This document shows positions 48,805 through 59,806 of a stretch of 64,000 bases of DNA, one piece after another (position 1 is the first letter of the stretch; every line of letters begins with the position of its first letter). The stretch lies in contig NC_058147.1 of assembly GCF_011075055.1 (NCBI RefSeq), forward strand, positions 7,378,001 through 7,442,000, written 5' to 3'. The notes beneath the pieces are model-generated. The model ran no database searches, was not told where the DNA came from, and was given only the letters and a program-made list of their open reading frames with translations. Source of the stretch: Mangifera indica (Eukaryota; Streptophyta; Magnoliopsida; Sapindales; Anacardiaceae). A program made the translations under genes and the position numbers.

Positions 48805-51800
48805 TAAACCTAGCCACAGGCCGGTTTGGCTCGTGAACCGGACTGAAACTGGTCTGGATAAAACCAGAACCGGACTGAATCGGAACTGAAACTAGGTTTT
48901 TGCGGTTCGGTTTCGGTTTACATAAATTTGAACCGTGAAACCGTCGGTTCACATCCGGTTTATGAACTGATATATAAACCGGCGGTTTACTGTACTGAAC
49001 CGAAAAAATTAGAATTTTTTTTAAATTTATTTAAACAGCTAACGGTTCCCTGCACAGGGAACCGTTGGCTTGCTGAAGCCTGAAGGATCAGAGAAGTTGT
49101 AGGGGATTGTTGGTCCCCTGCAATTTTTAAAATCTCAATTCACCTCCTATTTTTAATTTTTTTCAAAAAAGTTTTTTTCTATATATATCCATTCAAATTT
49201 CAATCTCTTTACTCTCTCACTCAATCTTTCAAACTCTCATTTTCATTCTTTTAACTCTTAATACTCTTTCAATCTTTCAATTCAATCAAATTCACTTAAA
49301 TTTAATTCTTTTTTAATTTTTTATTAATTTCAATTTCAATTTTTATTATACAATTCATAATTAATTATATAATTTATTTCTATAATTAATTTTATTTATT
49401 ATTTATTTATTATCTTTTATGATTAATCATATAATTTATTTATATAATTAATTTTATTTATTATCAAAAAATGGAAAGTAGTGGAAATTCTTCCAGTAAT
49501 AGGAGATTTGGTCAATATTCACATATATCAAATGTGAATAAAAATCAACTTATAGATGATTTTTCAACACAAGAAAATGAAAGTCAATATGAAGAGGTAG
49601 AGCAACAATAACATCAACAACAGATGAAGATGGAATAACACTCTCAAAAAATTCTTACATTAGATATTTTCAAAATTCATTTCAAGAAAATACAAAAGGA
49701 GAATGGTAATTTCGATGTTGCTTGCAATTATTATAGACAAATTTATAAATTCAAATAAGGAGGTGGATACGAGACATTCAAAAGACACTTGGAGTCAAAG
49801 CATCCGAAAAAAAGGGGCAAAACCAAGGCTAAACACAAATAATCAGGATGGTTTTACACACAAATCTTTATTTATGGATAGTGATAATAAAAGTTAAAAA
49901 GAATTTACAAAAATGGTAGCAATAAATCATTTAGCATTTAGTTTTGGTGAAAATTTAGGTTTTAATAATTATTGTAAAACTGCATTAAATCTTGCACATA
50001 AAACTATTCCAAGAAATACATTAAAAAGAACATTATTTAGTTTATATAAAAAACAAAAAAAGAATTAATTCAAATTTTTACAAATTTTAGTCGGCGTGTA
50101 TCTTTATGTAGTGATATTTGGAGTGACTATTGGCAAGTTCACTCTTATGTGGGTTCAACTTGTTATTGGATAGATGACAATTTTCTATTACAAAAAAGAA
50201 TTTTATCATTTAGAATGTTTGATGAACGACATACGACTGATAAAATTTATAGAATAATTAAAAGAATATTAGAAGAATATAAATTACGTTTTTCAATTTC
50301 ATTTGAAAATGCACGTTTAAATACTGTCTCAATAAATGATTTAATTAATATTTGTAAACCTAATTTAGATGGTAGATTTTTTCATATTAGATATGTATGT
50401 CATGTATTAAATTTATGTGTATAAGACAGTTTATATTCTCTTAATAATTTTATTCGTCCAATAAAAGCAGCAATTTCATTTTTATGGACACATCTCCAAA
50501 CTATGAAAGAATGGGGTAAATTTTGTAAACAGCATAATAAAATACCAAAAAGATTTCCTAAAGACATGCCGACTCGTTGGAATTCAACATATGAATTATT
50601 CAACGAGTCTTTTGATTATAGGGATTTATTATGCTCATTTATTTCACAATATGTGTCACAAGTTACATTATATCCCAACATTAGATATTTGTAAAAAAAA
50701 TTTAAATGTGTTAAGAAATTTTAATAATGTAACATATACTTTAAATGAGGTTTATTATCCCACTTCTCATTTGTCTTTAAATAAAACTGTTAATATTATT
50801 CGGCTTTACAAGAAGCTGAACAAGATATTTTCTACAAGAAACTATTTTTTTAATGAAAACAAAATGGTTAAGTTACTATAAAACAATTCCAAAACTTTTT
50901 CTTGTTACATGTTTTTTTGATCCTATATTTAAATTAGATGGTGTCACGGATTATTTGACATTATATTATGAATGTTTGCAATTAGATGAAATTAATATTT
51001 CATTAACTATAACTAATATTATGAATTTAATTAAAGAAATTTATGTTGAATATTCATTAATTTATAGTGGTTTTTCTTTCTCTCTATCACCTATTACTCC
51101 ATCATCAACCCAAAATATGAGTTATGGTGATCGTATTATGATGCAAATGGGCAAAAGACCAAGAGAAACATTAGGCTCCACCTCGGAGCTTGATATTTAT
51201 TTAACTACTATTTTTGAGTTCGGTGACAACAATATAGGTAAAAACTTTCCAGTTTTAGAATGGTGGAGTTAACACGTATCAACTTTTCCAACATTAGCAG
51301 TTATTGCTAAACAAGTTCTAGTAGCATCAATATCAACTGTCGTAGTAGAACAAACTTTTAGTTAAGGGGGTAATATATTGGATGAGATGCGATCAAGTTT
51401 GGGTTCCGAATCTATTGAAGCCCAAGTATGTGTGGCCGATTGGACAAGAGTCGAATTACGTCAACAAGAAATAAAAGCGGACTTCCATGAAGAATCGCTT
51501 GATTTAACTACGGATAGTTCGATAACGAGAAATAATACTCAAGATAGTGGAGGTGAATGATAAGGTAAGAGAGTACTGTCAGCTATTAGATATGCAAAGG
51601 TAAGAGAACTATGTAGATTTTGATTCTTCTAAGCCCTGAGAAGATACGTAGGAAGCTTAATTGAAAAATTAAGTTCAAGCATTTCTTTTAATTTTCAATT
51701 ATTGTAATTAATAATTTAAAAATTAAATCAAGATCATGTATTAGAATTGACAGTTCAATATCGGTTTCGAATCGAAATCATCAATTCCGAACTGGGGCCA

Positions 51801-51935
51801 TGAACCGGACCCGTCTGTTCCGAACCGTGGATGAATCGTCCTATTACGATTTCGGTTCAGGGTCCTTATATTTTCGAACTGTGAATCGATGGTTTCGAAC
51901 TGAAATTGATGGTTCATGAACCGTAGCTAGATCTA
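48805..51935 (+). mobile_element. hAT-3: BED-type hAT transposon, degenerate
   Basis: About 3.13 kb, TSD GTGATGGG/GTGACGGG (48797-48804 and 51936-51943, one mismatch). TIRs TAAACCTAGCCAC and (reverse complement of right end) TAGATCTAGCTAC, 10 of 13 matching. Flanked inward by GGTTCGG-rich subterminal DNA. Same family as hAT-2, but its transposase is less eroded. Confidence 0.82.
49471..51560 (+). pseudogene. hAT-3 transposase remnant
   Basis: ATG at 49471 (MESSGNSSSNRRFGQYSHI). The BED finger at about 49715-49805 has lost one Cys (ACNYY for CxxC) but keeps HLESKH. Core block 50149-50424 (WIDDNFLLQKRILSFRMF, FHIRYVCHVLNLCV), 50503-50694 (MPTRWNSTYELFNESF), 50853-51272 (VTCFFDPIFKLDGVTDYLT) and dimerisation block 51300-51560 (ILDEMRSSLGSESIEAQVCV). 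In-frame stops (after EEVEQQ, YKFK, TFS) and shifts break it. Probably inactive. Confidence 0.85.
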
Positions 51936-52174
51936 GTGACGGGTAAATATTATTATAATGATAGAAATATTCATTGTTGAAATTGTTATTTTTAATGATG
52001 AGATTTACATCTCTCATTATTTATATTAATGATGAGACTTATCTTTTCATCGTTAATATTTTTAGCGGTGGAAGTATAATAATGGATAATAATAAGATTT
52101 TTCTCAATATTAAAATTTATAACTCTTTAACGACGGTAAATAGATTTTTAACGGGTAATTTTTCTTTTTGTTAT

Positions 52175-52176
<2 letters not shown>

Positions 52177-52248
<72 letters not shown>
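52177..52248. repeat. (CT)25 followed by (AT)11 microsatellite
   Basis: Uninterrupted dinucleotide run, CT 52177-52226 then AT to 52248. The open frames crossing it (RERERER and SLSLSL) are artefacts of the repeat. Confidence 0.95.
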
Positions 52249-52249
<1 letters not shown>

Positions 52250-52659
52250 AATTAATTATTGTTATAACATTAAAAATATTTATCAAAATATTATTTTTAA
52301 CAATCAAATACATTGTTTTAGCGAAAAAAATATTCATTGTTATTAATATTTATAATGATAAGACTTATATCTCCTGTTGTTTATATTAATGATAATTTTT
52401 TTTTGGCTGTTAATACTTTTAATGGTAAAGGTTACAAGAACGGTTGATGAGATTTTTTTGCCACTAAAGATATTTAATTATGACTAATGGATTTTTTATG
52501 ACTATTTTTTCTCTTATTAAAAACCATATTTTTGTAGTGTTTGTAGGTTAATTCACGGTCTCAAAATGACTTTGCACATCAAAAATAATATTAAAAGTTT
52601 AAAATCAAAACATTCCACCAGGAACACAATTGGATCCAATTACAAATATCATTTTATGC

Positions 52660-55310
52660 ATAATGTATATTAAAAACTACCATAGGGGTTTAGTTTAGTA
52701 AAACTTACTCTTGCTGGCAGTTTCTTCATCTTTTACTCTTGTAATGGAGTGTATCAGTCGAAATTATGATACTGCAATATTCACATCAAACACACATCAT
52801 GTTAAAGATGATCGATGACTTGAGTCTGCTAAGAGCTTTAGAGAATGAAATAATATGAGTGTTTGTAAAAATTTAAGAAAAAGTTATAAGGTTAAAATGT
52901 CTCAATACGATTCTTTTATATAAAAAACAATGAATGATTATTCACTAATCATGTATGACTATTTACATGAATCATATCATATCATAATATCATCTCATAT
53001 ACTTGATAATCCATATCTTTGGGACACATAATAAGATATCAAATAAGGTTAACTTGAGATAATGATATATTATGCACGCCCATGCACATGACCTAACATT
53101 ATCCAATAATTAAACCTTCTTTATGTAAATTGAATAAAAACAACTCACCAATATTTTACCCTAGCTGATCCACTTTTGGGTTATTTAAGATTGACCCTTT
53201 AAGAAGAAAAACTCATATTTTAGTCCAATCATCCAATGGAACTTGTACCTATCATCTTAGATTTTAGGCTTGATTCACTTTGTGCAACCCAAGTCCTTTA
53301 GATGTCATGATGTACCCCTTTTGTAAATGACCTATGGGTTTTTCATCATGTTGGTAGTGAACATATTCGTGATAAATCTACAATTCGTTAGTCATTCATA
53401 CGCAAACTAAAATTGACCTTTAGTAAACCATCATGACCACCAAAATAATAGTGTCAACAACAGATATGTACTTGTCAACAATACAGTTATCATATAATTT
53501 GATCATTTCCTAAACTAATGTCTCTTTGAAGTTAAGACAATAATTTAGTGTCTACATCATGAAACTTTTAATTTGCATTGACTAGTGTATGTACCAATGA
53601 TTGGACAATATTAGATTGAACAATAATTCAATCTTATAGTGGCCACATAAATTTAGTTGTTATTGATACCTGTTAATAGGCCTAACAAAGATATCCACTT
53701 TTATATCCTAAAGTGATAAATCATATATTGATTCAATATAACTTTCACACAATCTTCAGTATGATCAATCACTACCATTTTAATAATCATTTCTTAATGA
53801 CTACGTTAGGTTGATGTCAAACTACATCAATTTTTGTACAAAATGGTATAGTAACTCAAGTTGAAGGATCACATATAACATTGTTTGTTAGAGGATGTGT
53901 TTCATAAATAATAGGTTACACATCCATATGAAATCCTCTTGACTGGTTAAATCTAATAAACACGTCTATTCAATATATATCTACATGTTGTACCAAACTA
54001 TCAAGCAAACCATTTTGTCACATTAGAGTTATCATTATTTTTCGATAAGGGCGTTCAACACTATGATAATCTTAACCGTATTACAATTGTCTGTTGTCAA
54101 GTTAATATTAGGATTATAGACATTACTAGTGAGAATTGACAACATATGTGAATATAAGATATTCATTTATTTTACTGTAAGTAAAAAACAATCCAATTTA
54201 TTAACAAAAATATAATTACAATTCTAATACATAGATATGACAATTGATTTTAGATCACTTAAACATTCTCAATCTTCAAATGACATCTTTTCTAGTCGTT
54301 TTCCTAAAAGAGATAGATGCAATTTTCTACCATAAAAATGATCTTCAATTTGCACCTTTCTGAATGTGTAATCTATTTCCAAGCTCAAATATCAGTAATT
54401 TTTGTTAGGATTTAATCAAATGCAAGCAAATTCTAAATCCCTATGAAGGTAAAAATATAACAAATAAAAGACTAAACATAACCTCCATACACAAGCACAA
54501 GGTTATAGTGGTTTACTCTCCATAAGAGAGCCATGTCCATTTTTCTGAAAAAACTATAGGAGGCTCTAGCAAGCCTCACAAATTGGTTCACTCTATGCCT
54601 CCCTTTAGTGATTCTCACTCTCTAATTATAATAGTTTCTTCTATTGTATTCCATTTCTAACTCTAGAATTTAACCTTTTTTGTACTTAATATCTGAAATA
54701 CTATTCTTAATATTACTCATAATTCATATCTTAATAAGACTTTTATTTAAATTCCTAAAAAATTATATTTTATTCTTAATTATATTTTTTAAATAAAAAA
54801 TTATACGCAAAAAATATTAGAAAAATTGTATTCAAATTGGAATATTAATTTGAGATGAAGTTCCACAAACTTTGACAAATCTTGCATAGTATTTCTGCAT
54901 GTGTGAATGGTTCAAGAGAGAACTGGAATCTTGGTAAGAGTGAGAGGGTACAAAGTGGTTTCATTTTGGTTGTAAATGAAAAAATTGATAACAAACAAAT
55001 CCTGAGCACAAAATTTTTGTCCATCAATTGTAAGTGAAGTTAGAATAGGGGAAGATTCTAATTTACATTGAATCAATGTTATATGAATAAGAAGAGAATT
55101 TGTTTGTGGAACATTTGGCCCAGATCGTAAGTGAAGTATAATAAATAAAAACCAATGACAAATGGTATTGGCAATGGTTAGATGCAATAAAGAAAGATAA
55201 ACAGTAAAAGGAAAAAATCTTAAAAAGATGACAGCACAGTAAAAGGAAAAAAGAAATAGTAACCTATTTACACACATCTTTCAGCATTTCGACCAAAGGA
55301 AAAAAGATTC
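52660..55310. repeat. 3' flank module M3, downstream of TNL-C
   Basis: Matches 10070-10518 plus 15933-18180 and 18187-20490. It is the only complete copy here uninterrupted by a transposon. At its right end it enters TNL-C exon 5, where the hAT MITE lies. A 5' part of the usual last-intron sequence is shortened (55200-55270). No separate gene. Confidence 0.82.
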
Positions 55311-55318
55311 AGATTTGG

Positions 55319-55606
55319 TAGGGCTGGACTCGAGCCGAGCGGCTTGGTTGAGCCCGAAAAGAGCCAAGCTTGGCTAAGCTCGATCAAGCTCAAGCTGGTT
55401 CGATAGATTTTTTATACAAAACGACATCGTTTTGACTAATATATATTAAAAACAATATCGTTTTGATAACGAAAAATGAGTCGAGCCGAGTCAAGCCGAC
55501 TTCGAGCCCGAAACGAGCCGACCTTAGTCGAGCTCGAACTTGAGCCACCCATATATGAACCGAGCCGAGCTTGAGCTCGGCTCAGCTCAGCTCGAATCCA
55601 GCAATG
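55319..55606. mobile_element. hAT-type MITE in the 3' end of TNL-C
   Basis: 288 bp with a perfect 8-bp TSD AGATTTGG (55311-55318 and 55607-55614). Imperfect inverted ends: TAGGGCTGGACTCGAGC and (reverse complement of right end) CATTGCTGGATTCGAGC. Rich in gagccgagc/gctcggctc words, like the subterminal DNA of hAT-1. No coding capacity of its own, but it supplies the last codons and stop of TNL-C. Confidence 0.88.
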
Positions 55607-56076
55607 AGATTTGGATTTGGACCCAAAATTCCACACATCTTTATGTTGCAGTAGTCTAGTCTTTCAGCATATGAATTCTGAACATCAAATGAGATGCGTA
55701 TGTCACGATAACTTCCATCTCTAGCTAAAAGTGGATCATCGAACTTGAAAGTAGGATAAAATCCCAGGAATACGTGATCTGATTCCACATAGTCGGGTCC
55801 AGTACCATTGTCCCATACACTCCAAGTTCCATGGATAACTTCTATTGCTCTATCTTCTCTCCGGAGAAACCAGTCCAAGCCAATCGCCAAACCTTGGTCT
55901 TTATTATAGTCTCGAAACTCCACCACAACACAGATAAGAAGAGAAGTCAATTCACTACTGCAAAACTTTGGCCATCGATACTTCACAGAAGAACCTGTAT
56001 CACACACGGTAAACCATTCTGGAATTTCACTTCCCGGAAAACAGAAATAACTTCTATCAGTTTCTAGAAAAATTTC
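55582..56076 (-). CDS. TNL-C exon 5: C-JID with MITE-derived end
   Basis: The standard acceptor position (56092-56091) reads CGGGG instead of CAGGG. The next AG, in GGGACAG/GAAATT 12 nt downstream, keeps phase 0 and starts EIFLETDRSYFCFPGSEIPE. The exon stays open through YCNIKMCGILG, then PNPN from flank and TSD, then LIAGFELS and TGA from the MITE. The ordinary end seen in A (GRYLIPDK) is lost. Confidence 0.8.
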   Translation of the reverse strand, partial: EIFLETDRSYFCFPGSEIPEWFTVCDTGSSVKYRWPKFCSSELTSLLICVVVEFRDYNKDQGLAIGLDWFLRREDRAIEVIHGTWSVWDNGTGPDYVESDHVFLGFYPTFKFDDPLLARDGSYRDIRISFDVQNSYAERLDYCNIKMCGILGPNPNLIAGFELS

Positions 56077-59000
56077 CTGTCCCAATCCCCGTAAAAAAAT
56101 AAATAAATAAATTGAAGTTAACCAGTAATGGAAATTATAAGAAATAAGGAAGAGTGTGGAGACCTTTTAGTTGTTCCCAACCATACATACCCTTGAAATT
56201 TGAAGATTCACTGACGTTCGAAATTGTCTCATAATTTCACTGCAGGAACTTTGATTCAGTTTGAAACAATTGCTGAAGTTAAATCTTATGCTGTCAGAAA
56301 AACCTCTTTCCAGAAGATCTCGTAAACTTAGTGGTTCTTCCAATGATATGCAATTGTTTGCATTTATATTGTCCAATTTGCTTGGAAGCTTTGGCAGGAT
56401 TTGAAGCCTCTCGCAATAGCTTACATCAAGATAAGATAATTCAGACAAGTGTTCTATACTTTCTGGAATGCTGTTAAAGAAGTTTCTGCCAATAAGTAAA
56501 CTTTTTAGCGATGATAACTGACCAAGATTGTTCGGCAACTTCACAATACTACAGTTGGTCAGATCTAACTCTTCTAGACATCTTAAATTTAGAATGGATG
56601 TTGGTACTTCTCTTGTAGCCACCCTCTCTGCTTTAAGCACCCTCAAAGCTTCTAAATTTCCCAATTTATCAGGCAATCCATCAAGTTTTAAACACCCCGA
56701 CAGATTGAGATATTGAAGAGATTTCAACTGGCAGATATTGCTTGGAAGCCTCTGAAGCATTGAACAGTCCTTAAGATTTAATATAACTAGTCTGGATAAA
56801 TTCTCTATTGATGAGGGCAAATCCTCGATTGCAGTTTCATCTAAATATATCTCTTTCATATCCCACGGGGCCTGTGGAAACTGCTTGAGTTTCGAACATC
56901 CAGAAAAGATAACTTTTTCGAAAGATGCTACATGAATGTCTTTTGGAAGACTCTCAAGGCTTCGGCAGTGCCGTAGATTTAACATATGAAGCTCATATTT
57001 GCAACCGTGAATGGACGAGGAAATCTCATGTAAACTTGTACAACCTTCCAGAACCAAAATTTTAACATTTGGAGTCAATGAGAGATCTTGGCTTCTCAGA
57101 CGTTTAGAAAAACTTAGATCAATACGTTTCAAATTAACAAGCTGTAACATAAAAAGTAACCTAAATTAATTAGCACTCTGATAATGACAACAGAAGAAGA
57201 AAATATCGTAATACAAAAATCACTGCATTACCTGAACACTTGACCGAAGTTGATCAATATGGCTATGAGGCATGTCAAGTGCAACAAGGTTCTTTGACAG
57301 AAAATTTGGCGGCAATGATTCCAGTGGACATCCACACCAGCATACGTATCGTAGCTCAGAGGAAATAGAACTAAGCCTGTGGGAAACATACACCTTATTG
57401 ATATTATCCACTGAGTTATGTAGTTTAAAGAATCTCAGTTGATCCATCACTCCTAAAGAAGAAGGTTGTAAGTATATGTCCTCTGCTTGCTGAGACATGT
57501 CTAAACATATGCCTTCGATTGCATTAGACATCTGATACCATGGAAAGAAAATTTATTAGCCACAAACTTATTAAGAGTTTATAAGCCCTGAAAAATGATA
57601 ATAGATAGACCAAAACACATTTAATAAAATTATGTGAACAAATAATGATGTGTCATCATATGATTGGATAATTAAAAATTAAAGATAAACCAACATCCAA
57701 TCATATAATGACACGTCGTTGTCTGTGCACAAAAGTTGTGCACATAACACTACTTAAACACATTTATGCCAACCTAACACAAGTCGAAACATAATTCTTA
57801 TACAATAAAACAATATGTACACACTCTTTAATACACGATTGAATATATATATAATGTGTTATCCTATAATGGGGTAATTTTGAATAAATAATAAAATAAT
57901 ACCCAATTATACAATGACATATCATCTATATACCTAATTGTATTATAAAAAAATGTATGCACAACATTGTTCATTTTATATAGATGATAATATGTTAGAT
58001 CTCGTATATATAAATTAAAAAATCTAACTTTATAAAATGTCTTCAACACTCACCTTGTTTTCCTTCAATACACTATTAATATCTCTATGGTACCATAAAC
58101 GGCTACGTATACTAGGATTGCTTAGGGATTCTAGTCGGACAATTTCCCTTCCCATATCTTGAAGCAATTTATGCATTGTTACCTTATTATCTCTTGATAC
58201 AGTAATGAGACACTTGTCTTCGAGAACACTTACTTCGCTTTTAGCCCCCAAGTAACAAGCATTCAAGAAGTCCATCACAAATTCTATATTCTCCAACTTA
58301 AGGAAACATGCAATATCTAGAAATATATTCTTATCATCACCACTCAGTCCCTCGTAACATACTTTTAGTACATTGTGAATTTTCTCATGAGGAATTATTT
58401 CTAATTTATTTATTGCACTTTCCCAAATTTGTTTTGACTTACCAAATAAATGGTAGCCCAACACTTTAAGAACTAATGGAACACCTTCAACATATTTTAC
58501 AACCCTTTTTGATAGGTCATAATAATCTTTGTTAGGATTACTTTGCTTAAAAGCGTACCAACTAAAAAGTTGGAGAGCTTCATCCTCAGGCAACCCCCTC
58601 ATCTCATATATATATCTTTCATCCACTACATAATTTCGAAGGACTTGTCTATCTGTAGTTGTTATAATAATTCGACTTCCTGGACCTAAGGAATTCATAT
58701 CTCCAACTAAAGATTCTATTTGACCCAAAGTTGTCACATCATCAAAAACAATAAGAACTCGTTTTCGTCTAAGCATTGTTTCTGTTACTTTGGAATTTAT
58801 CACCAAATCAGCACGTTTAAAAATAGTTGAAAGAAGTTCTTGCAGTATTGGTTTTAGTCGGTTAGGACTCATTGATTCTTCCCTAATATTTTCAGCAAAA
58901 TAAGAACCCTCAAAACGACTTTTTATTTGGTTGAATACACAATCTGCAATAGTTGTCTTACCTATACCAGGCATTCCCCAAATTCCTATAACATGAACTT

Positions 59001-59806
59001 TTCCCGACTGAGTGCTCAATAAATCTATAACATGGGGGATGGTTGATGCAACACCAACCAAATCTCCGTAAATATTAGTCGGGATCATGTTGTTTAGTGT
59101 CAACCAAATATCTTGGACAACTTTATTGGCGAGACTATAATCGAACCTAACAAAAATGAAAAACAAAGTGTTATAATGCAATAAATCATTAAGAGATGGA
59201 AAAATCTAACAAAAGTGAAAAAAAAAATGTTTTATATAATGTGAAAATTAAATTAATCAGCTGACACTGCAGGGTACGAAATTAAAGAGTAGAAAATTAC
59301 GGGTCCTCTTCTGTTGATCGGCCGGATATATCAGCTGCTTCTCTCAAAGCATTCTTCCACTGCAGCTCCTTCTTTGTCCGTTGTACCCCTTCTAACTTCC
59401 CCATATCCAAACTTCCTAGAAGCTTTTTAAATTCCTCTCCGAAATATCCAGTTTGATGCCTTACATCTGATGGATTGATATGATAGAAAACTGGTAGTAC
59501 CACCTGTTTTTCCGTATTCCTGCACTCCAAGATCTTCCGAAGTTCTTCCAGACACCATCTTGAAGATGCATAACCTTTCGAGAAAATGATAACTGAAATC
59601 ATGGAATCCGAAATTTCCTTCATAAGAGATGAAGAAATGTGCTCTCCTCTCTTAAGTTCGTTATCAATGAAAACATCAATGCCCCTGCTCTGCAAAATTC
59701 CAAATAAAGTGTTGGCAAACGTGTAGCGGGTGTCAACACCACAGAAACTGAGGAATACATCATGCTTTTTCACTTCAACCGTAGTGGAAGAAGAAGAAGA
59801 AGCCAT
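55582..59806 (-). CDS. TNL-C: TIR-NB-LRR-C-JID receptor with altered C-terminus
   Basis: Predicted TNL immune receptor, open in all exons: 59806-59301, 59146-58054, 57531-57232, 57141-56191 and, using the nearest usable acceptor, 56076-55582. About 1114 aa. Motifs: FCGVDTR, WCLEEL, P-loop GMPGIGKTT, RVLIVFDDV, GSRIIITTTDRQ, EGVPLVLKVLG, FLDIACF, MHKLLQDMGREIV, LRRs, and C-JID (GSEIPEWFTVCDTGSS, GTWSVWDNGTGPDYVESDHV). Two oddities: the exon-5 acceptor CAG of A and B is CGG here, and a hAT MITE truncates and replaces the C-terminal end. Closest to A in NB-ARC flanks and to B in the TIR. Expression is not proven. Confidence 0.88.
56191..57141 (-). CDS. TNL-C exon 4: leucine-rich repeats
   Basis: 317 open codons. 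LRR blocks as in B, plus an EEPLSLRDLLERGFSDS end that combines A-like and B-length features. Donor AGG/GTATGT. Confidence 0.92.
57232..57531 (-). CDS. TNL-C exon 3: NB-LRR linker
   Basis: 100 codons from ATGTCTAATGCA after TATCAG. Linker words IEGICLDMSQQAEDIYLQ, LRYVCWCGCPLESLPPNF, LDMPHSHIDQLRSSVQ. Phase 0 at both ends. Confidence 0.9.
58054..59146 (-). CDS. TNL-C exon 2: NB-ARC domain
   Basis: Open 1093-nt exon, acceptor TTGTTAG/G, donor AAG/GTGAGT. All NB-ARC motifs are present. LETMLRRKR-type sequence precedes kinase-2, where B has its stop. GLPL reads GVPLVLKVLGYH; the MHD position reads MHK. Confidence 0.93.
59301..59806 (-). CDS. TNL-C exon 1: TIR domain
   Basis: 168 codons plus two bases. 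MASSSSSTTVEVKKHDVFLS, FCGVDTRYTFANTLFGIL, FIDNELKRGEHISSSLMKEI, VIIFSKGYASSRWCLEEL. Four codons shorter than A and B overall: one extra Ser in the leader, five fewer near RTKKELQW. Donor CCC/GTAATT, with TAA in frame. Confidence 0.92.

Larger units (their letters stand above)
44436..52539. mobile_element. Possible CACTA-type element or two CACTA ends
   Basis: CACTACGAAAAC at 44436 and, on the other strand, CACTACAAAAAT ending at 52539 are convergent CACTA-like termini (10 of 12 match). Repeated words around ttgttgatattatg near both ends (44816, 48725, 48781) and aacgacgg/ttagcggtgg words at 52070-52160 resemble CACTA subterminal repeats. Against a single element: the 3-bp flanks differ (aga and ttt), no transposase was recognised, and the interior includes a PSF2 segment also found at 8130-10060 outside such ends. 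The right arm (about 48600-52539, holding hAT-3) is the better supported part. Confidence 0.4.

Noticed and set aside
52110..52337. Open frames of RERERER and SLSLSL type
   Set aside because: Artefact of the CT/AT microsatellite.
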